From Acanthamoeba sp. SK_2022b (lineage: Eukaryota > Discosea > Longamoebia > Acanthamoebidae): 64,000 nucleotides of DNA. Shown in pieces: positions 11,445 through 21,749 of the stretch. Each line of letters starts with the position of its first letter. Within the stretch, counting starts at the first letter, position 1. The stretch spans positions 1-64,000 of the forward strand of contig JANDJZ010000269.1 in assembly GCA_027943245.1 (NCBI GenBank), written 5' to 3'. The notes below the pieces were generated by a model. The model saw only the letters and a list, made by a program, of their open reading frames with translations. It was not told the DNA's origin and made no database searches. The position numbers and the translations under genes are program-made.

Positions 11445-11802
11445 TCCCTTGGGACAAGCCCCTGTATCAATCATGCGCACCACTGGCACGGCATTAAAAC
11501 TTTTATTGTGTGGCCCACCAATCCACACAAATCGTCCCTTCATGTCCGCGTGGCGGTGACTTGGCCCAACGGGCAATGGTCAGAGAGCTTTGGGCGAAGT
11601 GGTACTTCGATTACTGAGCTGTCACCTCAGAGCCCCAGGTTCGATTCCTGGCGTCGGCAACACCATCAAGCCGACGTGGTGTAGTGGTAACACACTTCCA
11701 TCCTCCACCTGCCGCGGCCTCTCTGTCTCTTTTGCCGCCCGTGCCATTTTCCTTATCAGAAAAATAAATAAATAAATACAATAAATAACACAAATAAATA
11801 AA
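11445..11802. other. Convergent intergenic gap carrying the permuted tRNA
   Basis: This gap lies between the stops of the Ras-fusion gene and the HTTM gene. Apart from the tRNA-like locus it contains likely 3' UTR, with AT-rich AATAAATA-type runs at about 11760-11800 that could serve as polyadenylation signals for either strand. Confidence 0.5.
11614..11694 (+). tRNA. Circularly permuted tRNA-Asp(GTC) candidate: 3' half precedes 5' half
   Basis: The 3' half comes first. Anticodon arm: CTGAG (11614-11618), loop CTGTCAC with anticodon GTC at 11621-11623, CTCAG (11626-11630). Variable AGCC. T arm: CCAGG, TTCGATT, CCTGG (11635-11651). Acceptor CGTCGGC plus A (11652-11659). After a 10-nt spacer (11660-11669) comes the 5' half. 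Acceptor GCCGACG (11670-11676) pairs perfectly, all seven bases, with the earlier strand. Then TG, and D arm GTGT, AGTGGTA, ACAC (11679-11693), an A box matching the TGGYNNAGTGG consensus, then A26 at 11694. A T4 tract at 11730-11733 could end Pol III transcription. No conventional 5' half lies upstream and no 3' half downstream. Discriminator A73 is unusual for Asp. It sits between two convergent protein genes. It could be a decayed tandem pair. Confidence 0.65.
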
Positions 11803-13395
11803 TTAGGCGGCCGCGCTGGCCTCGGAGGGGAGCTTCTTCGTGTAGGTGTCGGGCAGGGTGGGCTTGGTGTCGTAGCAGACGTGGTGCCACAGCAGCGTCT
11901 TGGGCAGGTCCGTGTGCGAGCCATCGAGGGCCACCCGCCGGGCGAGCCACCAGATCTTGAACTCGTAGATCCGCTCGTAGTAGTCGTGCCGCTTGTTCCA
12001 CTCTCTGTCGCACGCACGCACGCACGCACGACCGATCAGCAACTCTCGGCGCCTCCCGCCTGTGTGCGTAAACGCGAGAACGCGAGAACGCCACGCGCAG
12101 GCAGGGGGGAGAGAGGCACCGGCAGATGTAACGGCCCCAGTAGAGCCGGACGGCGGCGTTCTCGGGGTGGTCGTTGACCTGCTCGTAGAACTTGAACCAA
12201 CGATGGTTGCCCACCGTTTCGGGCACCGACGCCGGCGGCGACCAATCTGCGCCACAACGCGCGCGCGCTGTCTGAGCAACGCTTTTTGATTTGAGAGGTG
12301 GCGACGCGTCGAGGGGCGCGGTACCGCCTAGCGGAACGCCCTTCCACTCGAACATGCCTCGGTCCCTGTGCATCTCCACCGTCTCCTCGTTCACCAGCGA
12401 ACCCTGTGTGGCGACGCGGCACATCACACTGTCAGTGCTATCCTCGCTGCAGTGTGCGTGATGTGTGTGATGTGTGATGTGTGTGTGTGCGAGAGAGAGT
12501 GAGAGAGATGGGGTGGAGTCGCCCTACCTCGATGATGTACCACCAGGAGGCGTCGGGCGGGTGCGGGGAGAACATGTTCCACGCCTGGTCGATGTGCAGG
12601 GCGTAGGCCACCCACTGCAGAGTGAAGAAGCCAATGGTGTCGACATCATTGATTGCCGTTAGTCGCGTAGTCTGGGTGGGGGAGAGGGGGCCGCGAGGAG
12701 AGGGCGAGGCCGAACCCGAATGCCTTGTCGCGGAACCCACCGAGACACGCCGATGTTGTTCATGTTCCTGGGCGCGTTGGTCGAGAGGGGAAAGCAGCGT
12801 GAGCACCACCAACATCGCTAAAGATAACGTAATCCAAAAAAAGAAGGCAAAATAAATAAATAAATAAGTAAATTAACAAATAAATAAATAAATAAATTAC
12901 CAGCCAAAGACGAAGTAGACCAGCCAGAGGCAGAACAGGTTCCGCAACGCGCAGTTCATGACCTTGAGCGTGAACAGGTGCTTGATGTCAAAGACGCGTT
13001 GGTGTCTCTTGTGGAACGATCGAATTCGTTTTCTCGGCCGTGCGTGCTCGTCGCCGCCGCCCTGCGTTCGTCATCGTCACTGTGGTCAGGCCATTGCCCG
13101 CCCATTCACAGAAAGAGAGATTGCATTGGAAAAGAGGAGAGGAGGGAGAGGAGGAGGGGGGCAATACGTTCTCCAGCTTGGCTTCGCGGCGCAAGTCGCC
13201 GAGGCGCCGGCCAAACACAAAGTGGAGGCAGGCCTCGACGACGACGTTGATGCAAAACCCGAAGCGAACCAAGAGGCGAGAGAGCGCGGCCGAGTTGGCG
13301 GTGCGGTGGAGCAGCCAGCCGAGCGGCCACAGCACCGGCGACGCGTTGCAAAGGCTCACCACCGCCCTGAAGTCCACGTGCACCTGCGGCGCGCC

Positions 13396-13458
<63 letters not shown>

Positions 13459-13613
13459 TCAGCGGGGCAAGGGCGATCAGAAAAGGCGCGAAAGCAACGC
13501 ACGTGGCCGTGGTGGTCGACGGCGACCAGAGAGGCATCGACCAGATCGCCAAAGGAACGCGCAGTGCCTGGCCCCCCGCCAGTGTCAACAACTCGAAGAC
13601 GAGTCGACGCGGG

Positions 13614-13682
<69 letters not shown>

Positions 13683-13899
13683 TTGGCCATAATGGAGGAG
13701 AGTCGCTACCTGTGGTGCGATGGCCTCGCTCCTCGTCCCCTTGCCCGTCGCCGTCGTCGGTGTCGTCAATCCGTAGTTCGTCGAGCGGCTTGACCTCGGT
13801 TTCGGGGAACAGGCAGAAGGTGCCCACCACCTTGGCGAAACGCTCGTAGAACCGAAAGAGCGACCGCTCGGTGTAGAACAACTCGAAACGTGTCCTATA

Positions 13900-13979
<80 letters not shown>

Positions 13980-15486
13980 ATGAGACGCGACGACAGGTTG
14001 AGGGGAGGAGGAGGTGAGGCGTTTACCGCTCGGGCGTCTTGGGTAGGAGGTATTTGAAGAGGAACTCGTCCCAGAACCACCCCGGCAGGAGCACGCAGAG
14101 GGCGGCCTCGGCGGCCCAGAAGAAGGTGGCCAGCCGCATGCACAGCCCAAAGCCCAGGTGCATGAGCATGTAGCCCGCCACCGCGAAGCAACGCATGAAG
14201 CCCGTCTTGAAGGGGAACACCATGCAGAACGACCCCAGCCATTCCCTGGACGACGATTAATGTGTGCGTTAGAGTCACGAGAGAGAAGAGAGAGGTAGAG
14301 AGAGATGGAGAGCATGAACGTGAGCAGTACCAGTAATAGACGGCGAACGTGAAGTAGGGCAGTAAGTGTGGGTGGAGAGTGGCGAGCATGAGGTCGGCCA
14401 GGGGCATACGAAAGTACTCCAGCTGCAGCGCAAAGTAGGTGGCTGGCCCAGGGGAGGGGAGGGGAAAGGCGGACAACGCTGAGCGAGCGCTGGCGTTGAA
14501 CGATCGAGCCGAGGAGGCGATGAAACGGCGTACCTGTTCCCGTGACCGACCACTGGTCGCCCGACTTATGGTAGACCGACGTGTAGTACATGAGCCCCAC
14601 CTACGATCGCCGATACGTGGCACCACCCTTTAGCTGCGCCATTTATTTATTTATATATTTAATTTAATAAATTTAATTTAATTAATAAATGTAGAGGGGA
14701 GGGGGTGCGTGCCTGCAAGAGGACGGCAAGGGTGCCAGCGTTTATGAACGAGTACCGATCGCTGGGCGAGGGCTGGGGCACTACGGGCGTGGTGAAGGTG
14801 CGGTCGTTGGCCTCCTTGCGTTCCAGCTCGAGCGATGGCGAGGCGGAAGAAGGGGCCCCGAGTAGCGACGTCAAGATGGAACCAATTGTTGAAGATGACG
14901 AAGCCTTGGAGGCACGTCGCTCCTTGAAGGCAGCGTCGAGGGAGAACACTTTGCCAAGAGGCAGGAAGAGCGCCCAAAAGAGGCTCACCCGAAGTAGCAC
15001 ATCACCAGAGTGAAGGACGAGGACGTTGCGAGCTTGCAGCGAGGTGGTCATGAGCCACACCACAAAGGCAGACGCGCGCGAGTGCCAGCCCACCAGCATC
15101 GCCGTAGCCGCCAGAAGATGGAGGCCAAACATGATCGTCATGGCCCACCATCCCCCACCCCACATGTGCAGCGAGAGCCACGTAGCGTTGGTGAATTTGT
15201 CCAACGCCACACGTCGAGGAAGCACGCCGGCGTCGGTGTAGTGTGCATCGAGATCGTTGGCACGATCAACGACATCGCCCAGCACTGTAATCGCGAGGGC
15301 AATGCGAAACAGGGCAGCGCTGCGCTTGTCGCCACCGAACGCGATTCGAAGGTAGGGCCACACGAAACGAGTCCACAGGTGCACTGCAAGCTGCACGTAG
15401 CGCTTGGGTGCGTCGCGGCCACCCTTCGATTCTGACGATCGCTTCAACGATGGGAGCGAATCAAAGGATTTTCTTCGCGCATGCAT
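11803..15486 (-). CDS. HTTM-domain multi-pass membrane protein (gamma-carboxylase-like)
   Basis: The ATG at 15486 opens a long first exon with a basic N-terminus and several transmembrane helices (FGLHLLAATAMLVGW, LLRVSLFWALFLPLGKVF). Ten or so exons follow on the minus strand. They include LADLMLATLHPHLL, FMRCFAVAGYMLMHLG, the NMFSPHPP motif and a C-terminal RLYWGRYICREWN segment. These match the HTTM (horizontally transferred transmembrane) family related to vitamin K-dependent gamma-glutamyl carboxylase, found in bacteria and scattered eukaryotes. Substrate and carboxylase activity are unknown. Three long CA tracts (GT on the sense strand) lie in introns. The protein ends SEASAAA. Exon edges are approximate. 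Confidence 0.7.
13397..13456. repeat. (AC)n microsatellite, HTTM intron
   Basis: A pure CA/TG tract. On the HTTM sense strand it is a GT run ending just before the acceptor of the exon that starts with codons for VHVDFRAVV. Confidence 0.95.
13615..13681. repeat. (CA)n microsatellite, HTTM intron
   Basis: The second long dinucleotide tract in the same gene, inside an intron that follows the DDTDDGDGQGDEE-coding exon on the sense strand. Confidence 0.95.
13901..13977. repeat. (CA)n microsatellite, HTTM intron
   Basis: The third tract, about 77 bp, separating the exon ending LLPKTPER from the exon starting TRFELFYTERS on the minus strand. Confidence 0.95.
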
Positions 15487-16130
15487 TTCACACAGGCCTA
15501 TTCCCTCCTCTGTTCAGGCAGCCCTACCGGTGGCCACTAAATTACCAACGCATCTGTACCCAAAACCTTTTGTCTTCCTTGTGAGATAACTCCCGCCACG
15601 TCCGGAGTTAGACTTTTCCTACGCCTCTCCACGGAATCCAATTTCCGTTTCGACACTCCGAAATGAGACAAGAACGAAGACAACACAACAAAGCGAAGGA
15701 AAGAACGGAGGAGCGGTGGAGAGAGCAGAGGTAGAGGAGGCGGGTTGATGAACGAAGAGACACAACTCCCGGCGACCGTTTGGGACCACGTGAGGGAAGC
15801 TGCTGCTCGCTCAAGGGAGAAGGCAAGGAAGGCGCGCCGTGTATGTGTGTGTAAAAGCAAGGATAGCTTGTTTATTGCGATCCTTTGTTGGGAGAGCGAA
15901 TAGACTGCACTGTCGTATTCGTTGGGGGTTCGCTGAGGAGGCACAGCTCGGGCCCAAAGAGTCTCGTCTCGTCGTCGAACTATCGACGCCGGGCGCGAGC
16001 GCGAGAGAGCACGGGCTGGGGTCCTCGGCAGAGAGAGAGAGAGAGGAGAGTAACGAGTACATAGTAATCTACAATATAACGTTGTCGCGGTAGAGGAGCT
16101 GAGATGGAGAAGGTGGTGGTCGAGAGGATC
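15487..16130. other. Intergenic region upstream of HTTM gene
   Basis: Both flanking genes are on the minus strand, so this holds the HTTM promoter and the RFX 3' UTR. Open frames here have no ATG, no domain and no gene-like character. A short GA tract lies at about 16031-16045. Confidence 0.4.
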
Positions 16131-17405
16131 CTAGTTGCAGTAGTGCGCCACCCACTCGGCGAGATCGGAGCACTGCGCCGAGGGCAGCTGGTCGGCGAGC
16201 AGGTACGAGAGGACGCCGGTCTGCTGCTGCTGCTGCTGATAGTGCTGCTGGTACTGGGCCGAGTACTGCTGCTGCTGCTGGTGCTGGTAGGCCGAGGCGC
16301 AGTTATCGACAGCCGAGGGCATGGAGGGCATGGTCCAGCCGAAGTCTTCGGCGAGGTTGACCTGGTTGATGGCCGAGAGCGGCATCTCGAGGTCGGGCGA
16401 CACAAAGTCGTAGAAGGCCGACGGCTCGAAGAAGCTCACGGGCTGCTGCTGGTGCTGCTGCGGTGGGTGGGGCACGGCGAACTGGTGCTGCGACTCGGTC
16501 TGCTGCTGTTGCTGGTGCTGCTGGGCCGAGCGGTGGAGCTGCTGCTGGAGGAGCAGGTTCTGCTGGTGGCCGGAGATGGTCGGGCAGGCCTCGTACGAGA
16601 ACGACGTGCCGGGCGACTCCTCGCCGGGCGTGATCTCGAACTGGGGCAGCTCAAAGTTGAACTCCGCGGAGGCGGCGGGGACAGTGCCGGAGGCCTCCTC
16701 GGCCTCGTACTCCTCCTCGTCGTCTTCCTCGCACTCCTCTTCGGGGCACTCCTCCTCGTCGATGAGCTCCTCCTCGACGTACTCCTCTGCCTCATGGTCG
16801 TCGATGTCCTGGTCGCTCTCGGCGTAGGGCTGGGCGGGGGAGGACGGGACCGAGGCGTTGGCCGAGTGGGAGGCCGACGAGAAGGAGGGCGAGGAGGGAG
16901 CCGAGCTGAAGGACCAGGCCTCGGTGAGGTTGGCGGGGGCCTGGTCGGCGCTAATCATGCGGCTGATGGTCGAGGCGGCGGCGGTGGCGGCGGCGCGCAC
17001 GCGCACGCGGCTGACGCCGTTCTTGCGGAGGGCGGCGGTGGTGGCCTTCTTGGGCTGGCTGCGCTTGATGGACTTCTTGGTGTTGTATTCCTCCTCGTCC
17101 TCCTCCTCTTCGTCGGCCTCCTCCTCGTCGCCAAAGTGGGCGCTGAGGAACTCGTCGGCGTCGCCGCCGTCGGCGCGGATGAGGCGGTAGTGCTGCTGGG
17201 CCGAGCCGCGCGGGCCCTTGCGGTTGCACCTGACGTCGGGGAAGGCCTTGCGCACGAGCTTGCCAAAGTAGGTGTGCGAGATGGGCGTGAGGACGTTCTG
17301 CCTCTTGCAGGCCTCGAGGTAGTGCGCAAAGACGCTCCTCTTGCTCACCGAGGTGGTCGTGGCGTGCTTGTAGTTCTCACGCAGCCTGTTTGTACATGGA
17401 TCCAT
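16131..17405 (-). CDS. RFX-type winged-helix transcription factor
   Basis: A single-exon gene of 424 residues from the ATG at 17405. The N-terminal third has the RFX DNA-binding domain: a TNRLRENYKH start, SVFAHYLEACK, TYFGKLVRKAFPDV, then RKGPRGSAQQHYRLI. In the family this reads NAASFGKLIRxxFP followed by RRLGxRGxSxYHY and contacts X-box DNA. A long Glu/Asp-rich acidic stretch and a C-terminal Gln/His-rich region follow, both typical of activation domains. In other eukaryotes RFX factors control ciliary or cell-cycle genes; an amoeba without cilia would need another use. The larger open frame upstream begins at a non-ATG codon, so this ATG was preferred. Nuclear location is inferred. Confidence 0.85.
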   Translation of the reverse strand: MDPCTNRLRENYKHATTTSVSKRSVFAHYLEACKRQNVLTPISHTYFGKLVRKAFPDVRCNRKGPRGSAQQHYRLIRADGGDADEFLSAHFGDEEEADEEEEDEEEYNTKKSIKRSQPKKATTAALRKNGVSRVRVRAAATAAASTISRMISADQAPANLTEAWSFSSAPSSPSFSSASHSANASVPSSPAQPYAESDQDIDDHEAEEYVEEELIDEEECPEEECEEDDEEEYEAEEASGTVPAASAEFNFELPQFEITPGEESPGTSFSYEACPTISGHQQNLLLQQQLHRSAQQHQQQQQTESQHQFAVPHPPQQHQQQPVSFFEPSAFYDFVSPDLEMPLSAINQVNLAEDFGWTMPSMPSAVDNCASAYQHQQQQQYSAQYQQHYQQQQQQTGVLSYLLADQLPSAQCSDLAEWVAHYCN

Positions 17406-18529
17406 TGAATAGGGAAGAGTCGGTAAGTATTTGGTCTTTTTTCGTTGGTCAAAAACGAAACACACAAAGTCCAAAGAGCGAAAGCGAACGCGAAAGTTCG
17501 CGAGACAAGAAAAGAAAGCGACAGAAAGCGGCAGGTGCGAGAAGTTGGGCCGCGAGAGGGATTAAGAGAGAGAGAGAGAGAGAGCGAACGTGGGCCGCGG
17601 CAACGCACCAGACAATGACTTGGGTACGGTTTTCGAGTTGAAGCGCGGAGCCTTCCATTTGTTGTATATATGTAAATGGTCAAGTGTAGTGAACGGTGGT
17701 GGTGCCCGGGTGGTGGTGGTGACGGTGGCCGACGGATGAAGCGCGGTGGGGGGATGGCCTATCCGTGGTGGAGGGGGTGAGGTGGCTCGTGTGGTGTGTG
17801 AAGGTGACGAGTGAGAAAAGGCGGACTGGAGCGTGGCGTGGCGGTACTTAAAGCCCTGCGGCAAGCTATCTCGGCTGGCCATGTCACCGGGCGTCACGTG
17901 TGAGGCGGAGGAAACGGGTGGCGGTTGTTGTTAATTTGCGGAACACAGCAGGAGCCTACGCATACCGGGCAAAAACCGGTCATAGTACGGGCCTCGCACG
18001 CAACCAAGCGTCGAAACGGTCGAGATTTCGCGTGGCTCGCCACTGTAGTCGTTCTTTCTGCGGCTTGCCCTCTTGCGATCCATCGAATTTCGTTGGCTTC
18101 GCGTGTCAATCAATCGAACGCACGTCCGAAATTTCGCTTCACCACTCCTTGGGGTCGTCGAGTTTTCGCCGGCAGCGACACGGGAGCAGTACGGCCAGCG
18201 ACTTGATCGAACGTTCGGGCCCGCACGAAGAGGAGGACAGCACGCCGGAGAAGGCGCAGAAAGGCGGAGCCCCTCGCAGACGTCGCTTCGCCCGCGTAAG
18301 GTAGACCGGCGCAATTATGGTTCGATCCTCGGCCCCGACGCGTCGACCTTGCCTTCGTGTGTTGGTAACACGTCAGTAGAGAGGAAAACCGGGCGGGAGG
18401 CTGGTGACGGAGGAGAACAAATGGGGCGCGACCCAGGACGAGGAGTGATACCAAGGGTGTGGTCGTGGCAACGTTGTAGAGAGCGGTCCGCGCACAGGCT
18501 TGCACGTGTTGGGGCTCGCGCACACGCGT
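17406..18529. promoter_or_regulatory. Intergenic region upstream of RFX gene
   Basis: This gap of about 1.1 kb holds the RFX promoter and the 3' end of the RCC1 gene. A (GA)n tract lies at 17565-17584 and a TATATATG run near 17663. A 34-bp motif at 17963-17996 recurs imperfectly at 21511-21543. Several open frames of 60-200 codons exist on both strands but lack ATG starts or recognisable domains, so none is called. Confidence 0.4.
17565..17584. repeat. (GA)n tract in RFX upstream region
   Basis: A short purine tract about 160 bp upstream of the RFX start codon. Confidence 0.8.
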
Positions 18530-19862
18530 TCAGAGAAGGACGAGGGTGTGCGCCTTGCCTGCGGATATGGCCACCGGCGCTGTGGGCAACGTCAGGGCGG
18601 GCAGTGAGGTGGTCGTGGCTGTCGGGCTGGCGTGGTCCTGAAGCAGGCCGTTGGCAAGCTGGCCGTGGTCGCCGCACCCAAACGCGTAGAGCCTGAGCCC
18701 TTGGCCGGGCACCTCGACCAGCGCCAGCCCGTGTTTGGCCCCGCACGCGATGTCTGGTAGTGCACACGCATTAGGTGAGTAGCAAGTTGAGGAAAGCTCG
18801 CCTCGAGAAAGACGTGTAGAGGACGGAAGATGAAGAGGGGGAGTTTGGGAAGAGGGGGGGGGTACCGCGCACGACGCCATGAGTGGGGAAGGCGACGGGG
18901 GTGGGCGTGAAGCAGTTGTTCTCGTCGCCCAGACCCAGCCGTCCGCTCTTCCCCAGGCCAAAGGAGAGCAGCCTGCCCTCGCGCGTCAGCAGCAGACAAT
19001 GCCCTTCGCCCGCACGCACAGCTGGCCCGTTGAACGGAGGAGAGCGGGGAACGAGTCAGCCACCACAGTCATTGAGCAGAGAGGCACGGTGGTGGTAGTG
19101 GTAGTAGGCGGGAGCGGTACCGGTGATTTCATGCTCGAGCTCGAGCGCAGAGGGCAGGAGCACGAAGCGGGCCTGGCCCTCGGTGAACTTGGGGAACTCG
19201 GAGTAGTCGAGCCCGAAGAAGAACACGCGGCCCTTGTCGTCGAGCACCAGCGTGTTGGCGCTGCCGCACGCGATCGACACGATCCGGTTCTCGGCCAGGG
19301 CTTCGATCAGGGTCGGCCGCAGCCGCTTGTATCGGTCGCCGTGCCCGAGCGCGCCCATCACTCCCGCCCCGAACGAATACACGCGGCCTGTGTCGGCCAG
19401 GTCGATCAACCAAGCAGTCGGCCACGCACGTTTGGGACAGCTGGAGACATAGGTTATACCTTGGGCGGTGAGTAGGAGGCTATGAAAGTAGCCGGCGGCG
19501 ATGTGTTCGATGACGGTGGCCTCTGGCGCGTCGTCGCCCTGCTCCGGGTGTGGAGGAGGCGGTGGCGCCGACGGCGACGCGCAACCGTCGAGGACGATCT
19601 CGCGCGGCAGGAGCTGGTCGCGCTCGTCGCCGTGACCCAGACGACCAAACATGCCGAACCCGAACGAGTAGGCCTTGCCGTCCCTGGTCAGGGCCAGCGA
19701 GTGGGTCGTCCCCGCCGACACCTTGGCCACGCCCGCTGTGAGCGTGTCGAAGAAGGCGATGCGCCGTGGCTCGAAGCAGGTCACCTCATTGCCATGGCCC
19801 AACCGACCATGCTGTCCGTTGCCAAACGAGAAGACCTGCGTGGCCCTCTCACGTTTAGTATG

Positions 19863-19928
<66 letters not shown>

Positions 19929-20858
19929 AATGCGGGGCGCCGCTCGAAGCAGCAAAGGCACTCTCGAAACGTACGCTTCCTCCCTCTGTCAGCACGAGCG
20001 AGTGATGGCCGCCAGCGGACACGGCAACAGCTCTGTGAGCTGGACGATCGTCGTTGTGCGGTGGAGCCACGGGTTGGGTGATGATGGAAGGGGAGAGGGG
20101 TGAGCGAGGTGCACTTGGCGCGAGAGGTGGATGCGCGGAGAAAGTGGCGAAAAAGATAAGGTTATCCAGCACAACCACGCCAACGATCGACTTCTCGACC
20201 GAATTGGCCGCTGGGTCCATAAACCCTCGCCATTGGGCGAGCGGTTGCATGCGCACCTTCCAGGGCGCGAATCGGTGTGAGGACGGAGAGTTGGGTAACG
20301 GCATCGCCGTGGCCCAGGCTTCCGTGCTCGCCGCCGCCGGCAGAGAGGACGACCCCACGCATCATACGCTTCTGCAATACGGTGTCCCCCGCCAGGGCTC
20401 GCCATCGCCTGCACAGAACGAGCGTCAGCAGGCGGCCAGGTCAGGGGGTTGGAGACGCGTCAATAGGACCGAGGGAAGAGGCAACAAGTGTGTGGCACGC
20501 TGCGTGTTGGTGAGAGGGTGTGCAGGAGAGATCGTGTGGTGTGTCTTTGATGTCAAGTGCGTGGGGTGATGCGCACGATCACGAAAAGAACGGAGGAAAA
20601 ACACTTAACCCAGTCGGCACCTGCGGTGTCCCCGCACACCGGCAAAAACCAGGTGTGTTGCAGGCCGAAACAGGAAGAAAAATATTTTAAAAAATGAAAA
20701 AAAACAGACAGGAGCAACACAGAGCAACACAAGAGGGGGGGGGGGCAACAAGAACAGAGCACGCACCTATTGACGAGGGCCAGTCGGGGAAGGTCCCGCC
20801 AGGAGAGACCGCAGCAGAAAACGTGCGCCAGGAGTTCATCCACCAGCATGTCGCCCAT
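18530..20858 (-). CDS. F-box and RCC1-repeat protein
   Basis: From the ATG at 20858 the first exon encodes an F-box (MLVDELLAHVFCCGLSW, DLPRLALVN). A long intron then joins in phase to RRWRALAGD, which completes the F-box. RCC1 blades follow across several exons: GGEHGSLGHGDAV, VFSFGNGQHGRLGHGNEV, YSFGFGMFGRLGHGDE, VYSFGAGVMGALGHGD, LLSFGLGKSGRLGLGDE and YAFGCGDHGQL, with paired (C/S)AG..HSLxL motifs. The gene ends AGKAHTLVLL. RCC1 propellers bind proteins or GTPases, and the F-box suggests an SCF ubiquitin-ligase substrate receptor. No guanine-exchange role can be claimed. An upstream exon cannot be excluded. Confidence 0.8.
19864..19927. repeat. (GT)n microsatellite in RCC1-gene intron
   Basis: A dinucleotide tract inside an intron of the minus-strand RCC1 gene. 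It reads CA on the sense strand, near the acceptor of the exon encoding VFSFGNGQHG. Confidence 0.9.
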
Positions 20859-21749
20859 CAACCCCTCTCCGGAGGCGGATGCTGTCGTTCCACTTTGAGT
20901 GGCATGGTTGTGCGGTTCGTGTAGCAGCGCTATGTTGTGCGATGAAGACGTCGGGCTTGTGGCGGCGCTCCGTGGTCCTGTTTCTCTACCTTGCTCGTTA
21001 TCCGGGCCTGGCGACTGTCTCCGCTGTCGTTTGAACTGGCCAACCAACAATCAATAAAGTGTAAGTTGAGTTGGCCTGGAGTCACCGGCATGCCACACAT
21101 GCGCCATCGGCACGTAATTTCTTACTTCTTTTTCGATTGAACACACTTTGCTACAAACCCAGGGCATACCTGTTCGCGGAGAGGATCGCTTTCACTGCCC
21201 AAGCTGTTTCGCTTCATGAGGTCGCGTGCAGAAGGAACGGCTCGATAGATGCAAGCGGCTCTGGAGGTTGTGGGATGGGTTCACGATCGTGTGGTGAGCG
21301 GCCTACTTCGCCGCACGGGAAAGGTGCCGCAGAGCAGGCTTCCTTCTGTTATCGGGGGCGGTAGCCGTACCTTCTTGCACGAAGACGCAACTCAAAGAGT
21401 GGCACTCCGCTGCAGTCAGTTGCTACGAACGAAGCCGCAGGAAAGCACCCGCGCCTTGATCTACAACGGTGGCCAGGCAGCGCGCGGAGTTGAAAACAAG
21501 GGCGGCCGGATACTGGACAAAAACCGGCGGTGGTGCGGGCGTGTTGTGCTCCGGTTGGTTTGCACTTGTTCGGCAACCAAGCACGCCCGAGCCAGCGCTA
21601 CAGAGGTACCAAGCACATAACACGCGGTTGGCTCCGGAGCATGAGGAGCCACCATGAAACCAAACCGGTGGGACGAGATAGGTAAACGGTACGGGAACTG
21701 CGTGTTGCCCAAGTCTCGCGACCCGATGACGAAAGAGGGAGGGGTGGCT
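20859..21749. other. Intergenic region between RCC1 and PP2A B'' genes
   Basis: Both neighbours are on the minus strand, so this is the RCC1 gene promoter and the 3' UTR of the PP2A subunit. It holds the second copy of the CAAAAACCGG-centred motif at 21511-21543. I find no gene in it. Confidence 0.4.

Noticed and set aside
11590..11613. A conventional 5' half for the tRNA upstream of its anticodon arm
   Set aside because: The sequence can form a small hairpin (CGAAG...CTTCG), but no seven bases there pair with the CGTCGGC acceptor strand and spacing to the anticodon stem is wrong.
13356..14600. Long minus-strand frame of 414 codons with Val-Cys runs
   Set aside because: The runs are translations of GT microsatellites in introns. 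The HTTM exons lie in other frames of the same stretch.
16104..17408. Plus-strand open frame of 434 codons opposite the RFX gene
   Set aside because: It is a Leu/Gly/Val-rich antisense shadow created by the GC-rich, Gln- and Glu-rich RFX codons. It has no domain, and the RFX frame has a clear DNA-binding domain.
18290..18345. GGTTCGATCC box resembling a tRNA B box
   Set aside because: No complementary T stem, acceptor stem or A box could be fitted around it.
18073..18767. Several overlapping 130-200 codon frames between RFX and RCC1 genes
   Set aside because: They start at non-ATG codons, occur on both strands together and show no domain; they are expected in GC-rich DNA.
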